In this document: piece after piece, positions 61,758 through 64,000 of the stretch
Layout of the letters: every line of letters begins with the position of its first letter
How positions within the stretch are numbered: position 1 is the first letter of the stretch
Assembly: GCF_007992115.1 (NCBI RefSeq)
Contig: NZ_BJZQ01000008.1
Location: forward strand, 1-64,000
DNA: 64,000 bases
Source of the DNA: Aeromicrobium flavum
GTDB lineage: Bacteria; Actinomycetota; Actinomycetes; Propionibacteriales; Nocardioidaceae
Direction of reading: 5' to 3'
Notes under the pieces: model-generated
Seen by the model: only the letters and a program-made list of their open reading frames with translations
Databases searched by the model: none
What the model was told of the DNA's origin: nothing
Made by a program: the position numbers and the translations under genes

Positions 61758-62353
61758 GCTACTACATGCCCCAGTGGGAAGAGCGCACGTCCTACGGCTT
61801 CCGTCGGATCGATCCCTACACGAAGCTGTTCGAGGACCGCATCATCTTCCTCGGCACGCCGATCAGCGACGACGTCGCCAACGCGGTCACGGCCCAGCTG
61901 CTGTGCCTGCAGTCGATGGACCCCGATCGCGACATCAGCATCTACATCAACAGCCCCGGCGGCTCGTTCACCGCGCTGACGGCGATCTACGACACGATGC
62001 GCTACATCAAGCCGGACGTGCAGACGTTCTGCCTGGGCCAGGCCGCCTCGGCCGCCGCGGTGCTGCTGGCCGCCGGCACGCCGGGCAAGCGCTTCGCGCT
62101 GCCGAACAGCCGGATCCTGATCCACCAGCCCTACACCGAGGGCACGGGCGGCCAGATCTCCGACCTGGAGATCCAGGCCAACGAGATCCTGCGCATGCGC
62201 GAGCTCCTCGAGAAGATGCTGGCCGAGGCCTCGAACAAGACGCCCGAGGAGGTCAGCCGCGACGTGGAGCGCGACAAGATCCTGACGGCCGCCGGCGCCG
62301 TCGAGTACGGGATCATCGACCAGGTGCTCGAGACGCTCAAGCTCCCGGTCTGA
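61754..62353 (+). CDS. clpP2: ATP-dependent Clp protease proteolytic subunit 2
   Basis: 199 aa. FLGTPISDDVANAV, INSPGGSFTALTA, the catalytic Ser in GQAASAAAVLLAAG, His in RILIHQPYTEGTGG and Asp in SRDVERDKILTA. It differs from ClpP1 in the propeptide and the axial loop, as in the actinobacterial ClpP1P2 pair. Translationally coupled to clpP1; clpX follows 98 bp later. Confidence 0.95.
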   Translation: MSYYMPQWEERTSYGFRRIDPYTKLFEDRIIFLGTPISDDVANAVTAQLLCLQSMDPDRDISIYINSPGGSFTALTAIYDTMRYIKPDVQTFCLGQAASAAAVLLAAGTPGKRFALPNSRILIHQPYTEGTGGQISDLEIQANEILRMRELLEKMLAEASNKTPEEVSRDVERDKILTAAGAVEYGIIDQVLETLKLPV

Positions 62354-62451
62354 GCGACACGACCCGACGCAAACGCCGGTGACGGGTCCCCCACGGTGCG
62401 CACGTGTGGCATCGTGGGGGGACCGTTCGGAAACGACAGGAATACACACGC

Positions 62452-63717
<1,266 letters not shown>

Positions 63718-63725
63718 CACCGCGG

Positions 63726-63731
63726 TAGCGT
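63726..63731 (+). promoter_or_regulatory. Leaderless -10 box of the last gene
   Basis: TAGCGT 6 nt before ATG 63738; no ribosome site. Confidence 0.5.
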
Positions 63732-63737
63732 CGACCC

Positions 63738-64000
63738 ATGGTCGACATCACGCTCTTCGGGGCCACCGGATTCACGGGTGGACTCACCGCCGACTACCTG
63801 TCGGTCCACCTGCCGGACGACGCGACCTGGGCGATCGCCGGGCGCACGCGCGCCAAGCTCGAGCAGGTGGCGGCCCGGATCGCCGCCACCGGCCGCGAGG
63901 TCCCCGAGATCGTCGTCGCCGACCTCGCCGATCCTGCGTCGATGGCCGCGATGGCGGCGGGCACGCGGGTGCTGATCAGCACGGTGGGCCCGTACCTCGA
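63738..64000 (+). CDS. Saccharopine dehydrogenase-like NAD(P)-binding protein (partial)
   Basis: The first 87 codons, cut by the window end. [20 protein letters not shown] is a Rossmann NAD(P)-binding motif, followed by [14 protein letters not shown] and [12 protein letters not shown], the pattern of the saccharopine dehydrogenase / trans-acting enoyl reductase family. Which reaction it performs cannot be said from this part. Confidence 0.8.
   Translation, partial: MVDITLFGATGFTGGLTADYLSVHLPDDATWAIAGRTRAKLEQVAARIAATGREVPEIVVADLADPASMAAMAAGTRVLISTVGPYL

Overview
The window is from a high-GC Gram-positive bacterium (Actinomycetota). It has mycothiol genes (mca and a mycothiol-dependent reductase relative), two clpP genes in tandem, a Z-isoprenyl diphosphate synthase beside hemolysin III, and a pepN ... 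rpiB, nei, tig, clpP1, clpP2, clpX order recalling Mycobacterium tuberculosis. About a dozen genes have a TANNNT-like box 6-7 nt before the start codon, the sign of leaderless transcription. A Nocardioidaceae-like genus such as Aeromicrobium or Nocardioides would fit; the sequence alone does not settle the genus.

Left flank (1-5957): chromosomal genes: greA, a DUF4307 membrane protein, mca, an FAD oxidoreductase, an SRPBCC protein, a 40-residue Cys-rich protein, a small membrane protein, ASCH, GNAT, a hypothetical protein, and the first 54 codons of a DUF255/YyaL-type thioredoxin-domain gene.

Integrated element (about 5929-39463, 33.5 kb): it is inserted in the CHWC codons of the DUF255 gene and bounded by a 29-bp direct repeat (5929-5957 and 39435-39463). 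It carries a tyrosine integrase (37772-39175), two AlpA/excisionase-like proteins, a MobF relaxase-helicase without a visible type IV secretion system, an orphan HTH antitoxin, an AbiEi/AbiEii toxin-antitoxin pair, and a 24.5-kb co-directional array of six large genes (12957-37499). The array encodes an 1105-residue protein of unknown function, a YprA-like helicase with a DUF1998-type Cys cluster, an SNF2-family helicase, a 1569-residue adenine methyltransferase, a 2119-residue second YprA-like helicase with a C-terminal nuclease-like domain, and a UvrD-type helicase with a RelE-like N-terminus. This looks like a DISARM/Druantia-related antiviral system and is the main discovery candidate. At its right end the element supplies a replacement promoter and first 54 codons for the gene it interrupts, so a full-length hybrid DUF255 gene (39303-41297) exists while the element is integrated.

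Right flank (41298-64000): trhA, Z-FPP synthase, PIN-PhoH, pepN, a GCS2-type ligase, a Rv2466c-like protein lacking its second active-site Cys, a CDP-glycerol-type transferase, rpiB, nei, a SpoIIE-type phosphatase, tRNA-Gly, a P-loop kinase, moaD/moaA/moaE, tRNA-Pro, tig, two lipase-like hydrolases, a pair of SRPBCC domains apparently joined by a -1 ribosomal frameshift signal, clpP1-clpP2-clpX, and the start of a saccharopine-dehydrogenase-like gene.
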